Shown one piece after another: positions 55,767-63,249 of a stretch of 64,000 nucleotides of DNA. Location: NCBI RefSeq assembly GCF_010672455.1, contig NZ_JAAHGO010000043.1:1-64000 (forward strand), given 5' to 3'. The DNA comes from Okeania sp. SIO2C9. Its GTDB lineage: Bacteria > Cyanobacteriota > Cyanobacteriia > Cyanobacteriales > Microcoleaceae. Both the position numbers and the translations under genes were made by a program. Within the stretch, counting starts at the first letter, position 1, and every line of letters begins with the position of its first letter. The notes below the pieces were generated by a model. It was not told the origin of the DNA. It saw only the letters and a program-made list of their open reading frames with translations, and did no database searches.

Positions 55767-56444
55767 ATGAAAATTCTTTTAGTTGAAGATGATAAACAAG
55801 TTGCCGATGCACTCTCGGAGGCATTGCGCGATCGCAATTATGTTGTAGAAACTGCTCAAGATGGAACAGAAGGTTTAGAGCTGGCCAAAACTTTTACTTA
55901 CGATTTAATTATCCTCGACCTAATTTTACCGAAACTAGATGGAATTACTCTTTGCCAACAGTTACGAAATTCCGGAGACAGGACATTAATTTTAATGTTG
56001 ACAGGTAAAGATACTAGCGACGACCGAGTTTTAGGATTAGATGTAGGGGCGGATGATTATGTTGTTAAACCCTTTGAGATGAAAGAGTTATTAGCCAGAA
56101 TTCGCGCTCTATTACGACGCCAAGAAACCACACTACCTCCTATCTTAGAATGGGAACGACTCCGTTTCGATCCTAATCATTACCAAGTCAAGTATAACCA
56201 CCAATTATTACAACTGACTCCCAAAGAATATGCTTTGCTAGAATTATTACTCCGCAGTAATAGTCGCATTCTCAGTCGTCGTGCTATTCTGGATAACCTC
56301 TGGGAATTTGAAGACCCACCAGAAGAAGAAACTGTTAAAGCTCATGTGCGTGGGTTGCGCTCAAAATTGAAAAATGCGGGGGCACCTGCTAATTTTATTG
56401 AAAATATATATGGTGTCGGTTATCGACTTAATCCTAATGTCTAA
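55767..56444 (+). CDS. OmpR-family response regulator
   Basis: The 225-residue protein has a receiver domain (MKILLVEDDKQVADALSEAL; phosphoacceptor Asp in LIILDLILPKLDG, about residue 51; Thr in MLTGKD; Lys in VVKPFEMKELLARI, about 101) and a winged-helix DNA-binding domain (LTPKEYALLELLLRSNSRIL, SRRAILDNLWEFEDPPEEETVKAHVRGLRSKLK, IYGVGYRL). The histidine kinase gene 57497-58891 on the same strand is the likely partner, although about 1 kb of repeats separates them. The pair resembles RppA/RppB-type systems of cyanobacteria, but I cannot name the orthologue. It acts in the cytoplasm as a transcription factor; targets are unknown. Confidence 0.93.
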   Translation: MKILLVEDDKQVADALSEALRDRNYVVETAQDGTEGLELAKTFTYDLIILDLILPKLDGITLCQQLRNSGDRTLILMLTGKDTSDDRVLGLDVGADDYVVKPFEMKELLARIRALLRRQETTLPPILEWERLRFDPNHYQVKYNHQLLQLTPKEYALLELLLRSNSRILSRRAILDNLWEFEDPPEEETVKAHVRGLRSKLKNAGAPANFIENIYGVGYRLNPNV

Positions 56445-56504
56445 TACCAAATTGATAAATTTTTGGGCGTTGGTGAATTAGGGTATGATACTAATTTAAT
56501 TACT

Positions 56505-56552
<48 letters not shown>

Positions 56553-56693
56553 GGAAAAAATTTATAAATAATATTTAGTAATGGTGAAGATGAAGAATGT
56601 TTGGTAGTGGTGCATTGTAATTTTTTCGGTAACGGTATAGCAAGCATTTCAGCCACAATTCACCATTACTATACAGGACTACCGAATGTTTTT

Positions 56694-56894
56694 ATATCAA
56701 ATCCGGTAGCATCGGTATTATTCAGTGTTAAAGAGTAGGGGTGAATACCATTAGCCCTAAGCCCTATATTGTAGGGGCGTTTTGCTCCGCAACATATAAA
56801 GCGGCAGCTCTACGTTAGCAAATGGCCATTTGCCCTTACCGATTGTATGACGATCAACAGAATTATACTACTCCAAAGCCAACGGATTTGATAT
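56694..56894. mobile_element. R4 MITE
   Basis: A 201-bp element with 12-bp exact inverted ends ATATCAAATCCG / CGGATTTGATAT. The interior carries degenerate P28-like sequence (GTAGGGGTGAATACC, GTAGGGGCGTTTTGC). Confidence 0.75.
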
Positions 56895-56971
56895 AAAACC
56901 CCCGATCGTATCTTCATAAATATCAAGTTTTTTTAACTAGGAGTCAGGAGATAGGAGTCAGGAGACAGGAG

Positions 56972-57187
56972 TTCATTAATGGATAATGGATAATGGATAA
57001 TTGATAATTACCTCGGGTTTTAACCGTTACGGAATTGAATATAAGGAGATATTATTTCTTTTCTCTTGGTCGATTGGATATGGTGAGGAGACCTCGCCAT
57101 CCCTCGACCGCTTTTTCCCCTTAAAAGGGGAGGCTTCAAGGCGCGAATTATTTAATAATTAATAATTAATAATTAATAATTCGGTAA
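56972..57187 (-). repeat. R1 repeat copy
   Basis: TTCATTAATGGATAATGG end, CGGGTTTTAACCGTTACGG, CTCTTGGTCGATTGGATATG, GTGAGGAGACCTCGCCATCC, then GACCGC, AAGGGGAGGCTTCAAGGC and the TTCGGTAA end. The GGTGGGAAGCTTCG-type part of the centre is deleted. Confidence 0.8.
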
Positions 57188-57364
57188 GAGGGAAGATGTG
57201 GGTAGAGATAATACAAAAAATTCAACACTCCTTCTTCAGATTTTTCCTCAAAATTGATGTGCGAAAAGACTTGACTACCATAATTATATAGAACTCAAAT
57301 GGGTTTTATAAAGTCTTTTAATCACGCTTATTATTCGTAACATTCTTTTTTCAAAATGGTATAA

Positions 57365-57494
57365 TATAATGTTTGGATAATCAGCGATCAAAACACTTTA
57401 TCCCTTTTAAACTTTTCTTTCCTTCAGCATAAGTGCCTTCAGCATAAGTGCCTTCCTTCCTCCAAAGTGTAAGTATTCAACCGAACATGATATA
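57365..57494. repeat. R4-like element abutting the kinase start codon
   Basis: The left side, AATATAATGTTTGGATAATC, resembles the R4 left part at 55509. The right side, CAACCGAACATGATATAA, is a standard R4 end and finishes two or three bases before the ATG at 57497. The sequence directly upstream of the kinase gene is therefore repeat-derived. Confidence 0.6.
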
Positions 57495-57496
57495 AA

Positions 57497-58891
57497 ATGT
57501 CTAATTTTAAGCAGTTAAGAACGGTGCGATGGCGTCTGATGCGCTCTTATTTGGGGATAATGGTAGCAACTTTAGGCATATCATTTTTAGTCGTGGAACG
57601 TTGGGTAACTTACGACCTCAACCAACAATTTAATGACTACTTACTCCAATTAGCAGAAGCAGCATCTCAAACCTTAGAAATTGTCAAACATGAATCTAAT
57701 GAACACAAAGAGGGAGAATATGACAAAGACCAACTACCAGAAGAACATTACCAAAGTAACTATCCAAAAACTTATCCAAAACTTGCCGATCTAATGGCAG
57801 GATACGACCGCCACGGAACTCTTGCAGTTCCCAAACACCGTCTACTTTACTATGCTCAAGGGGTAGAATGGTTCGATGAAAAGCAAAAATTGATAATTCG
57901 AGAAGGCGATCTGGATGTCACCTGGTCTATATCAGATAATTTAGAGCATTCCGGTAATATTTTAGAACGAAATAAAATTCGTAGTTTGGTTCTGCCTGTA
58001 TTTTATACCCCCCCTAGAAGCGAGACTGAAAGACTATCGGGTTATATCCGTGCCAGTCATATTACTGGAGTGTTGGATATTCAGTTAGAAAGACTACGAT
58101 GGGGATTGATAATTGGTGGTTTGGTGGCAGTCAGCTTAACTGCATGGGGTGCAATTTGGTTAACCAACAAATCCTTACAACCCATTGGTGAAAGTTTTGA
58201 GAGACTCAAACAATTTACTGCCGATGCGTCTCACGAATTAAGGAGTCCGCTGACGGCGATTAAAAGTTCCATTTCTGTATTACAAAGTCATCCCGAACGT
58301 ATCGACCCAGTAGATAAAAATAAAGTAGATGCCATTGCTGATGCTAGCTATCGCATGACACATTTGGTAGAAGATTTATTGTTATTAGCACGTCTAGATG
58401 GTTCAGTTGCGTTGATGAGTCTGGAAAAAATACCTCTTCCCTTAGATGAAATTCTGGAAGACACTATCGAATTTGTTCGTAGTGAAGCAGAACAAAAAGA
58501 TATTGACCTTAATTTCAGTCTTGATTCAGATATCTGGGTTTTGGGAGATGGACAGCAACTACAACGGGTATTTTCTAATTTAATTGACAATGCGGTGCAA
58601 TATACGCCTAAAGAGGGGAAAGTCACAGTTTCTTTGTTTGCTGATAATGAAACAGCAATTATTATAGTAGAAGATACAGGAATTGGTATTGCTCCAGAAG
58701 AGTTACCCCATATATTTGAACGTTTGTGGCGCAGCGATCGTGCTAGAATTGAACGACGAGAAGGAACAGGGTTAGGCATGGCGATCGCTCAAACTTTAAT
58801 TCAGGTTCATGGAGGCAAAATTGATGTAACCAGTAAAGTTGGTGTAGGGAGTTGTTTTTGGGTAAAACTTCCGGTAGTTGTAAAGAAGTAA
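57497..58891 (+). CDS. Sensor histidine kinase
   Basis: The 464-residue protein has transmembrane helices at about 18-36 (LGIMVATLGISFLVVERWV) and 198-220 (GLIIGGLVAVSLTAWGAIWL), enclosing an extracytoplasmic sensor region of about 160 residues rich in charged residues. The cytoplasmic part has an HisKA domain (ADASHELRSPLTAIKSSIS, phospho-His about residue 247) and an HATPase domain: N box QRVFSNLIDNAVQYTP, G1 VEDTGIGIAPEEL, F box HIFERLWRSD, G2 GTGLGMAIAQTL. It should phosphorylate the response regulator encoded at 55767-56444. No ribosome-binding site is visible before the ATG, because a repeat end lies there. The stop codon likewise overlaps the left end of another R4 element (58891). Confidence 0.93.
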   Translation: MSNFKQLRTVRWRLMRSYLGIMVATLGISFLVVERWVTYDLNQQFNDYLLQLAEAASQTLEIVKHESNEHKEGEYDKDQLPEEHYQSNYPKTYPKLADLMAGYDRHGTLAVPKHRLLYYAQGVEWFDEKQKLIIREGDLDVTWSISDNLEHSGNILERNKIRSLVLPVFYTPPRSETERLSGYIRASHITGVLDIQLERLRWGLIIGGLVAVSLTAWGAIWLTNKSLQPIGESFERLKQFTADASHELRSPLTAIKSSISVLQSHPERIDPVDKNKVDAIADASYRMTHLVEDLLLLARLDGSVALMSLEKIPLPLDEILEDTIEFVRSEAEQKDIDLNFSLDSDIWVLGDGQQLQRVFSNLIDNAVQYTPKEGKVTVSLFADNETAIIIVEDTGIGIAPEELPHIFERLWRSDRARIERREGTGLGMAIAQTLIQVHGGKIDVTSKVGVGSCFWVKLPVVVKK

Positions 58892-59064
58892 TATCAAATC
58901 CGGTTGAATACTTATTATATAGTAGGGAGTAGGGGAGTGGGGGAGTAGGGGAGCGGGGGAGTGGGGGAGTAGGGAGTAGGGGATATTAAATATTGAACTA
59001 ATTGTAGAAGTATAAACAGATATTATATAACCAGATTCTATGTGCAATTAACCGGATTTGATAT
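58891..59064. mobile_element. R4 MITE at the kinase stop codon
   Basis: A 174-bp element with 13-14-bp inverted ends ATATCAAATCCGGTT / ACCGGATTTGATAT. Its first base is the last base of the kinase stop codon. The interior has AGTAGGGGAG-type low-complexity sequence. Confidence 0.8.
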
Positions 59065-59096
59065 AATACAGCGGTTTTCCTGCACGGTAGACCACA

Positions 59097-59124
59097 GTAG
59101 GGACGTTCCATGGAACGTCCCTAC
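59097..59124. repeat. 28-bp perfect palindrome (P28 family)
   Basis: GTAGGGACGTTCCA followed by its exact reverse complement. Same length and GTAGGG..CCCTAC frame as 13-40, but a different core. Confidence 0.75.
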
Positions 59125-59198
59125 TGGGCGCGTGATCGTAAAGATGTGGTTCATCAAATTGATAATTTATTTGATTTTTTATGATTGGAGATGTCTAT

Positions 59199-59262
59199 TT
59201 AGGGTTTGCGCTTCACTAGTCTTTTAGTAGGGGTAGGAGACAACCCACCCCTCGCCCCTCCC
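59199..59262. repeat. Left arm of a 60-bp inverted repeat
   Basis: TAGGGTTTGCGCTTCACTAG and TAGGGGTAGGAGACAACCCA match, in reverse complement, 62585-62649 with very few differences. The arms lie 3.3 kb apart around the aldo/keto reductase and the unknown gene. Confidence 0.8.
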
Positions 59263-59298
59263 CCGACCGTGGAGGGGAAGACAGGAGAAATGGGAATG

Positions 59299-59429
59299 AT
59301 ATCAAATCCGTTTAATTCGGTATAAAAAAATGTTCCATCTTCAACCATTACCAAATATTTCCCCATCTCCCCATCTCCCCATCTCCCTATCTCCCTATCT
59401 AATTACACCAATGCTACCGGATTTGATAT
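59299..59429. mobile_element. R4 MITE
   Basis: A 131-bp element with inverted ends ATATCAAATCCG / CCGGATTTGATAT. The interior carries CCCATCTCC nonamers. Confidence 0.75.
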
Positions 59430-59448
59430 GAGGGAGGAGGTAGGAGTA

Positions 59449-59592
59449 ATATCATGTCCGAAGGCAATCGTTTGTGTAAAAGTTAGCGTGGATATCTACA
59501 GGAAATTTAAGTTTTTTTCTTGCCAGATGAGCTGTTGCCAGATGAGCTGTTGCCTATTTACTATACAAGACCGATGCTACCGGACATGATAT
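59449..59592. mobile_element. R4 MITE
   Basis: A 144-bp element with inverted ends ATATCATGTCCG / CCGGACATGATAT, beginning 19 bases after the previous copy. A further single R4 end (ACCGGATTTGATAT) is at 59806-59819. Confidence 0.75.
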
Positions 59593-59825
59593 AACAATTG
59601 TAAGAATGATTTTTCTGCCATAGTCAGCCCAAAATACTAGCTTTTTGAGCATTTTTAACTGAAACAGGCGCACTGCAATTCGACATTTAAAATGCTCAAA
59701 CCTTTATATATCAATACTTTTATAATTAATCAGCAAGCCCTATTTAATCTCCCCTGCTCCCCTACTACCCCACTCCCCTACTCTCAATTATATAATAAGT
59801 ATTAAACCGGATTTGATATAAATTA

Positions 59826-60815
59826 TCAAGCACCACCATTGTAAGTTCCGTGTATTTTCCCATCCAACCAAAGTTGCTGCAATTTATGCAATATATCTTC
59901 TGAAAAATAATGAGGTAATCCAGCAGATACAGAAGCATTCCTACGAATATGCTCGGTACTTGAGGAACCCGGAATCACAGAAGTAACAGTTTGATTGTTC
60001 AGGATATATTTTAACCCTATCTCTGACATGGATAAATTAATATTTTTGACAATTGGTTTAATCAAATCAACCATTTCTACCTGTTTTGCTACCCAATCAT
60101 CAGGAGTCCATAATCCACGCCAATCCCCTTGTGCAAACTTTTGAGACTGTGTCCAACCGCTAACTAAGGCACCAGAACTAAATGGACAGCGTGCTATAAT
60201 TCCAATCTGATGTTTTTGAGCCATCGGAAACAATGTATATTCAGGTTCTTGTTCCAAAATATTATAAACTACCTGAACAACATCAATCCGCCCCCCTTCA
60301 ATATGACTATTAGCTTCACCAGCACGGCGATCGCCAACCGATATACCTATGGCTCTAATTTTACCCTGTTCTTTTAGCTTGACCATCGCTTCATACCATT
60401 CCGTACAATGACCCCAGGCCAGATTCCAAGTATGCAAAAATAAAATATCAATACACTCTCGCCGTAAATTTTTGAGGCTAGTTTCGCAACATTTTACAAT
60501 CCAATCAGAGGAAAAATAATCCTCAATTTTACTTTGAGGTTTCGGAGACCAGTCATCGCATTGAGGGGGAATTTTACTAGAAATTACTACGGAAGAATTT
60601 CCCTGTAAAGCTTTACCGACTACCTGTTCACAATAACCATTTCCGTATTCTAAAGCCGTATCTAAGTAATTAATATCTGAATCTATTGCCGCCTCAATTG
60701 CCTTGATATATTCTGCTTCCGTTTTTTTTCCCCACACATCCCCTGACAGTTGCCAAGTACCTAGACCAACTTCACTAATTTCAATATTGGTCTTTCCTAA
60801 GTGACGCTTTTTCAT
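59826..60815 (-). CDS. Aldo/keto reductase
   Basis: The 329-residue protein is an NADPH-dependent aldo/keto reductase with a TIM barrel. Start MKKRHLGKTNIEISEVGLGTW; catalytic tetrad Asp in YLDTALEYGNGYCEQVVGKA, Tyr in the same segment (EYG), Lys in VVISSKIPP and His in ILFLHTWNLAWGH. C-terminal cofactor-binding segment VTSVIPGSSSTEHIRRN. Length is standard (310-340). Substrate cannot be inferred; cyanobacterial relatives reduce aldehydes such as methylglyoxal. The start at 60815 is set by the conserved KR.LG first strand. Its stop lies six bases after an R4 end (59806-59819). It is a single gene on this strand; the next (61241-61918) is 425 bp upstream. Confidence 0.92.
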   Translation of the reverse strand: MKKRHLGKTNIEISEVGLGTWQLSGDVWGKKTEAEYIKAIEAAIDSDINYLDTALEYGNGYCEQVVGKALQGNSSVVISSKIPPQCDDWSPKPQSKIEDYFSSDWIVKCCETSLKNLRRECIDILFLHTWNLAWGHCTEWYEAMVKLKEQGKIRAIGISVGDRRAGEANSHIEGGRIDVVQVVYNILEQEPEYTLFPMAQKHQIGIIARCPFSSGALVSGWTQSQKFAQGDWRGLWTPDDWVAKQVEMVDLIKPIVKNINLSMSEIGLKYILNNQTVTSVIPGSSSTEHIRRNASVSAGLPHYFSEDILHKLQQLWLDGKIHGTYNGGA

Positions 60816-61240
60816 TACTAATTCTCCTGATTGAGCATTACTTGATACATTCAGGACTTACGCATAAGCTACGAAAAACTGGGATTTGAGATTGCTTCCC
60901 AATAGGTAGCTTCGGACGGAAATACTTTGTGCTGCCTAAGTTATAACATTTTTAATTTGATATCATGTCCTGTAAATAACCATTATTGCCTTTATGAATC
61001 TTTGGCGAAGCATGACAAATCGAAAGCAATCGCAAGACTTTGGGATTGCATCGTTTCACTCCGTTCTACTCGTAATGGCATATTACAAAAGATTTGCCGG
61101 ACATCATAATGATACTTTGACCGAGAAATTGTGGTTCAAAGTCTCCTCTTTTAAGGGGATAAAAAGAAAAATTTTCCTTTGAGTCAATGCTCTTCTTTTA
61201 AAGGAGAGGTAATAATTAATAATTAATAATTAATTATTAA
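60816..61240. other. Intergenic region with R4-like and R1 sequence
   Basis: ATATCATGTCCTG at about 60959 and CCGGACATCAT at about 61097 may be worn R4 ends; a shortened R1 (61118-61248) follows. No gene seen. Confidence 0.55.
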
Positions 61241-61248
61241 TTATTGAA
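61118..61248 (+). repeat. R1 repeat, centre deleted
   Basis: TTGACCGAGAAATTGTGGTT end, CTCCTCTTTTAAGGGGATAA, GAAAAATTTTCCTTTGAGTC, AAAGGAGAGGTAATAATTAA, TTATTATTGAA-type end. The GCGGTCGA..TCGACC centre is missing. The end overlaps the last codons of the next gene. Confidence 0.75.
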
Positions 61249-61918
61249 TTTCTTCTAACTCAGTTAGCTTTTCAGTTAATGGATTAATGATGAGCTTGTA
61301 GATGTGATATATACTGGAAATCTCCTTGAGAGGAAAACGCTTGACGTGCCAAAAACCATTTAATTCAGACCCGAAATCATTAGGATAAAAACGGCCTGAA
61401 ATCCATCCGTCTGATTCTTCTTCCGCTGTTGTTTCAATACGTATCCATTTCCAAATCATTTCCGCAACATCATAAATCCGAGTTTCAGGATTAGTAGGTT
61501 TTGGCTCAATAATAGCAATCCAACATTCGGGTTCCTCCGCATCAACTACATTAGGATCGTCACATCCTACCCAAATCCAAACAAAAGCTATATACTGCAC
61601 TTGCTTTGCTGGATAATCATCTATGGGAGTATTGTCTACTAAATAATCTGCATTCACATAAAAGCGACCCAACCAAAATGGTAGTCCAGAATCGTAAGGT
61701 TCCTTGCGATTTAATAAAGTATAGTTGTCTAAAAACATATACTCGTCATCACAAACTGAGAACAGCTTATTTAGGGATATAGGTAAGAATTTTTTGGCGT
61801 TATGCTCAGATGCGAATCGGTTATCTAGAACCTTAAACAAGCTTCCAACCTGCTGGTGATAAGCCAGCATTACCTTGTAGCTTTGAGTAACTTGCTCCAT
61901 AATATCCTTATTCATCAT
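61241..61918 (-). CDS. Protein of unknown function
   Basis: I do not recognise this protein. From the ATG pair at 61915-61918 (AAGGAGAA 11 bases upstream) it has 225 residues; an in-frame ATG at 62017 would add 33 residues without conservation logic or a ribosome-binding site. It is acidic with many aromatic residues: SYKVMLAYHQQVGSLFKVLD then DDEYMFLDNYTLLNRKEPYD, WLGRFYVNADYLVD, QYIAFVWIWVGCDDPNVVDA, EECWIAIIEPKPTN-type strands, and NGFWHVKRFPLKEISS. No signal peptide or membrane helix. The last codons and the TAA stop lie in the end of an R1 repeat, so the original C terminus may have been replaced. Confidence 0.65.
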   Translation of the reverse strand: MMNKDIMEQVTQSYKVMLAYHQQVGSLFKVLDNRFASEHNAKKFLPISLNKLFSVCDDEYMFLDNYTLLNRKEPYDSGLPFWLGRFYVNADYLVDNTPIDDYPAKQVQYIAFVWIWVGCDDPNVVDAEEPECWIAIIEPKPTNPETRIYDVAEMIWKWIRIETTAEEESDGWISGRFYPNDFGSELNGFWHVKRFPLKEISSIYHIYKLIINPLTEKLTELEEIQ

Positions 61919-62232
61919 CAGGCTTTTCTCCTTCCTTATAAGATACAACATATTCATATTATACATCTCCAGAAAAGAGGGAACAGGGAACAGGAAACAG
62001 GGAAAAATAATTGACAATTTATGGATAAGAATTGATTTTATTTTGAATTTTAGGAGATGTCTATTAAGTTTAGATAATTAGTGCTTACCGATCTAATCTA
62101 AAAGCATTGATATATAAAGACAAGTGCCTTTTTGGGGTCGAATTGCAGTGCCTGGTATCACGTCTAAAACGCTCATACATGGAGCGTATTTTAGGCTCAT
62201 AGTTGGGTATAAAAATCCCAAATTGACAATTC

Positions 62233-62380
62233 TTACCGAATGATTAAGGTAAAAATCCTCTCATGAGCAAGGAGAAAAAAGAAAAAATTTTCCTTTTAGT
62301 CAATCAATTCCGTTTTCACTCTGGAGGTAATAATTAATAATTAATAATTAATAATTAATAATTAATAATTAATTGTTGAA
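62233..62380 (+). repeat. R1 repeat, centre deleted
   Basis: TTACCGAATGATTAAGG end, ATCCTCTCATGAGC, GAAAAAATTTTCCTTTTAGT, CTCTGGAGGTAATAATTAAT, then an AATTAATAATT tract and TTAATTGTTGAA end. Confidence 0.7.
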
Positions 62381-62584
62381 TCCTACCTCCTCGCTCATTC
62401 CCCGTTCCTCCTGTCTTCCCCTCCTAGTGCAGGATGGCGGAAATAACTGACCAGTTACAAAATCCCAAAAAATTACAAATCAAAAATGATTGACTGTCAG
62501 ATGTGCGTCTTACATTCTGAGGACACCTCGCCAATTAGCACTCGATGCATGAATTTTGACTTTTAACTTCCGCGTAGCGGCACT

Positions 62585-62649
62585 AGGAGGGGTTAGGGGT
62601 GGGTTGTCTCCTACCCCTACTAAAAGACTAGTGAAGCGCAAACCCTAAT
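62585..62649. repeat. Right arm of a 60-bp inverted repeat
   Basis: GGAGGGGTTAGGGGTGGGTT and CTACTAAAAGACTAGTGAAG with GCGCAAACCCTA form the reverse complement of 59199-59262. Confidence 0.8.
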
Positions 62650-62907
62650 TAGCTATAGTACCATTAGTTTGGTTCAGCAATGTAGGGATACAAATTTCGT
62701 TAAATACTTAAGTTTTGTTGCAGTTTTTTACTTAAAGTCTCAAACCTTAAAAAAATAATAATAACGCGATATCTTTCCTAGTTTTTTACCTAAATGGAGC
62801 AAGAAAGCCCACACCAAACTAGCGTTATGGTGTTGGGATGAATTGCGACCAACAAAAAAATAATGCAGATAGCCAAAAGTTCTGCTATATAATGGTAAGA
62901 TTAAAGA

Positions 62908-63249
62908 ATGATTATTAGAGAAGCCAAGTTATTAAACGGCTCTAAGGCACAATATCTGGCCTTAGAACAGGCGATAAGAACTGCTCAATTCATTAGAAAT
63001 AAAGCAGTTAGATTATGGCGCGACGAGCCAGGTGTAAATCAGGCTCGTCTATCTTTGCTATGTAAAGAACTTGCTAGTGAGTTTCCTTTTGTCAAAAAAT
63101 TAAACTCAATGGCACGTCAAGCATCAGCACAGAGAGCTTGGAATTCAATCTCTAGTTTTTATCGTCGCTGTAGAGAGGGAGGCAAAAACAAAGGTTATCC
63201 TCAATTCAAAAAGCATTCTCGCTCAGTTGAGTATAAAACCTCTGGATGG
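62908..63249 (+). pseudogene. tnpB: tnpB 5' part, interrupted by a group II intron
   Basis: The 114 codons before the intron are a normal TnpB N terminus: MIIREAKLLNGSKAQYLALE, AIRTAQFIRNKAVRLWRDEP, LCKELASEFPFVKKLNSMAR, QASAQRAWNSISSFYRRCRE, PQFKKHSRSVEYKTSGW. Related TnpBs continue KTSGWKL..., whereas here the next codons diverge, because the intron begins at 63250. The apparent reading frame runs on to 63330 through the intron. If the intron splices, a full TnpB could be restored; the 3' exon is beyond the window. The RuvC and zinc-finger parts are thus not visible. The family cuts DNA guided by an omega RNA. Confidence 0.85.

Larger units (their letters stand above)
58892..59825. other. 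Repeat-filled intergenic region
   Basis: Four R4 copies or ends, a P28 palindrome and one arm of a long inverted repeat (59199-59262) occupy most of it. No coding signal was recognised. Confidence 0.65.
61919..62907. other. Intergenic region with repeats
   Basis: Includes a fragment related to the 186-bp tandem units (about 61995-62050), R1 at 62233-62380 and the right arm of the long inverted repeat at 62585-62649. TGCGTCTTACATTCTGAGGA and the remaining sequence show no recognised feature. Confidence 0.55.

Noticed and set aside
58348-58779. A 143-codon minus-strand frame
   Set aside because: It is opposite the histidine kinase catalytic region, with no ribosome-binding site and no recognisable domain.
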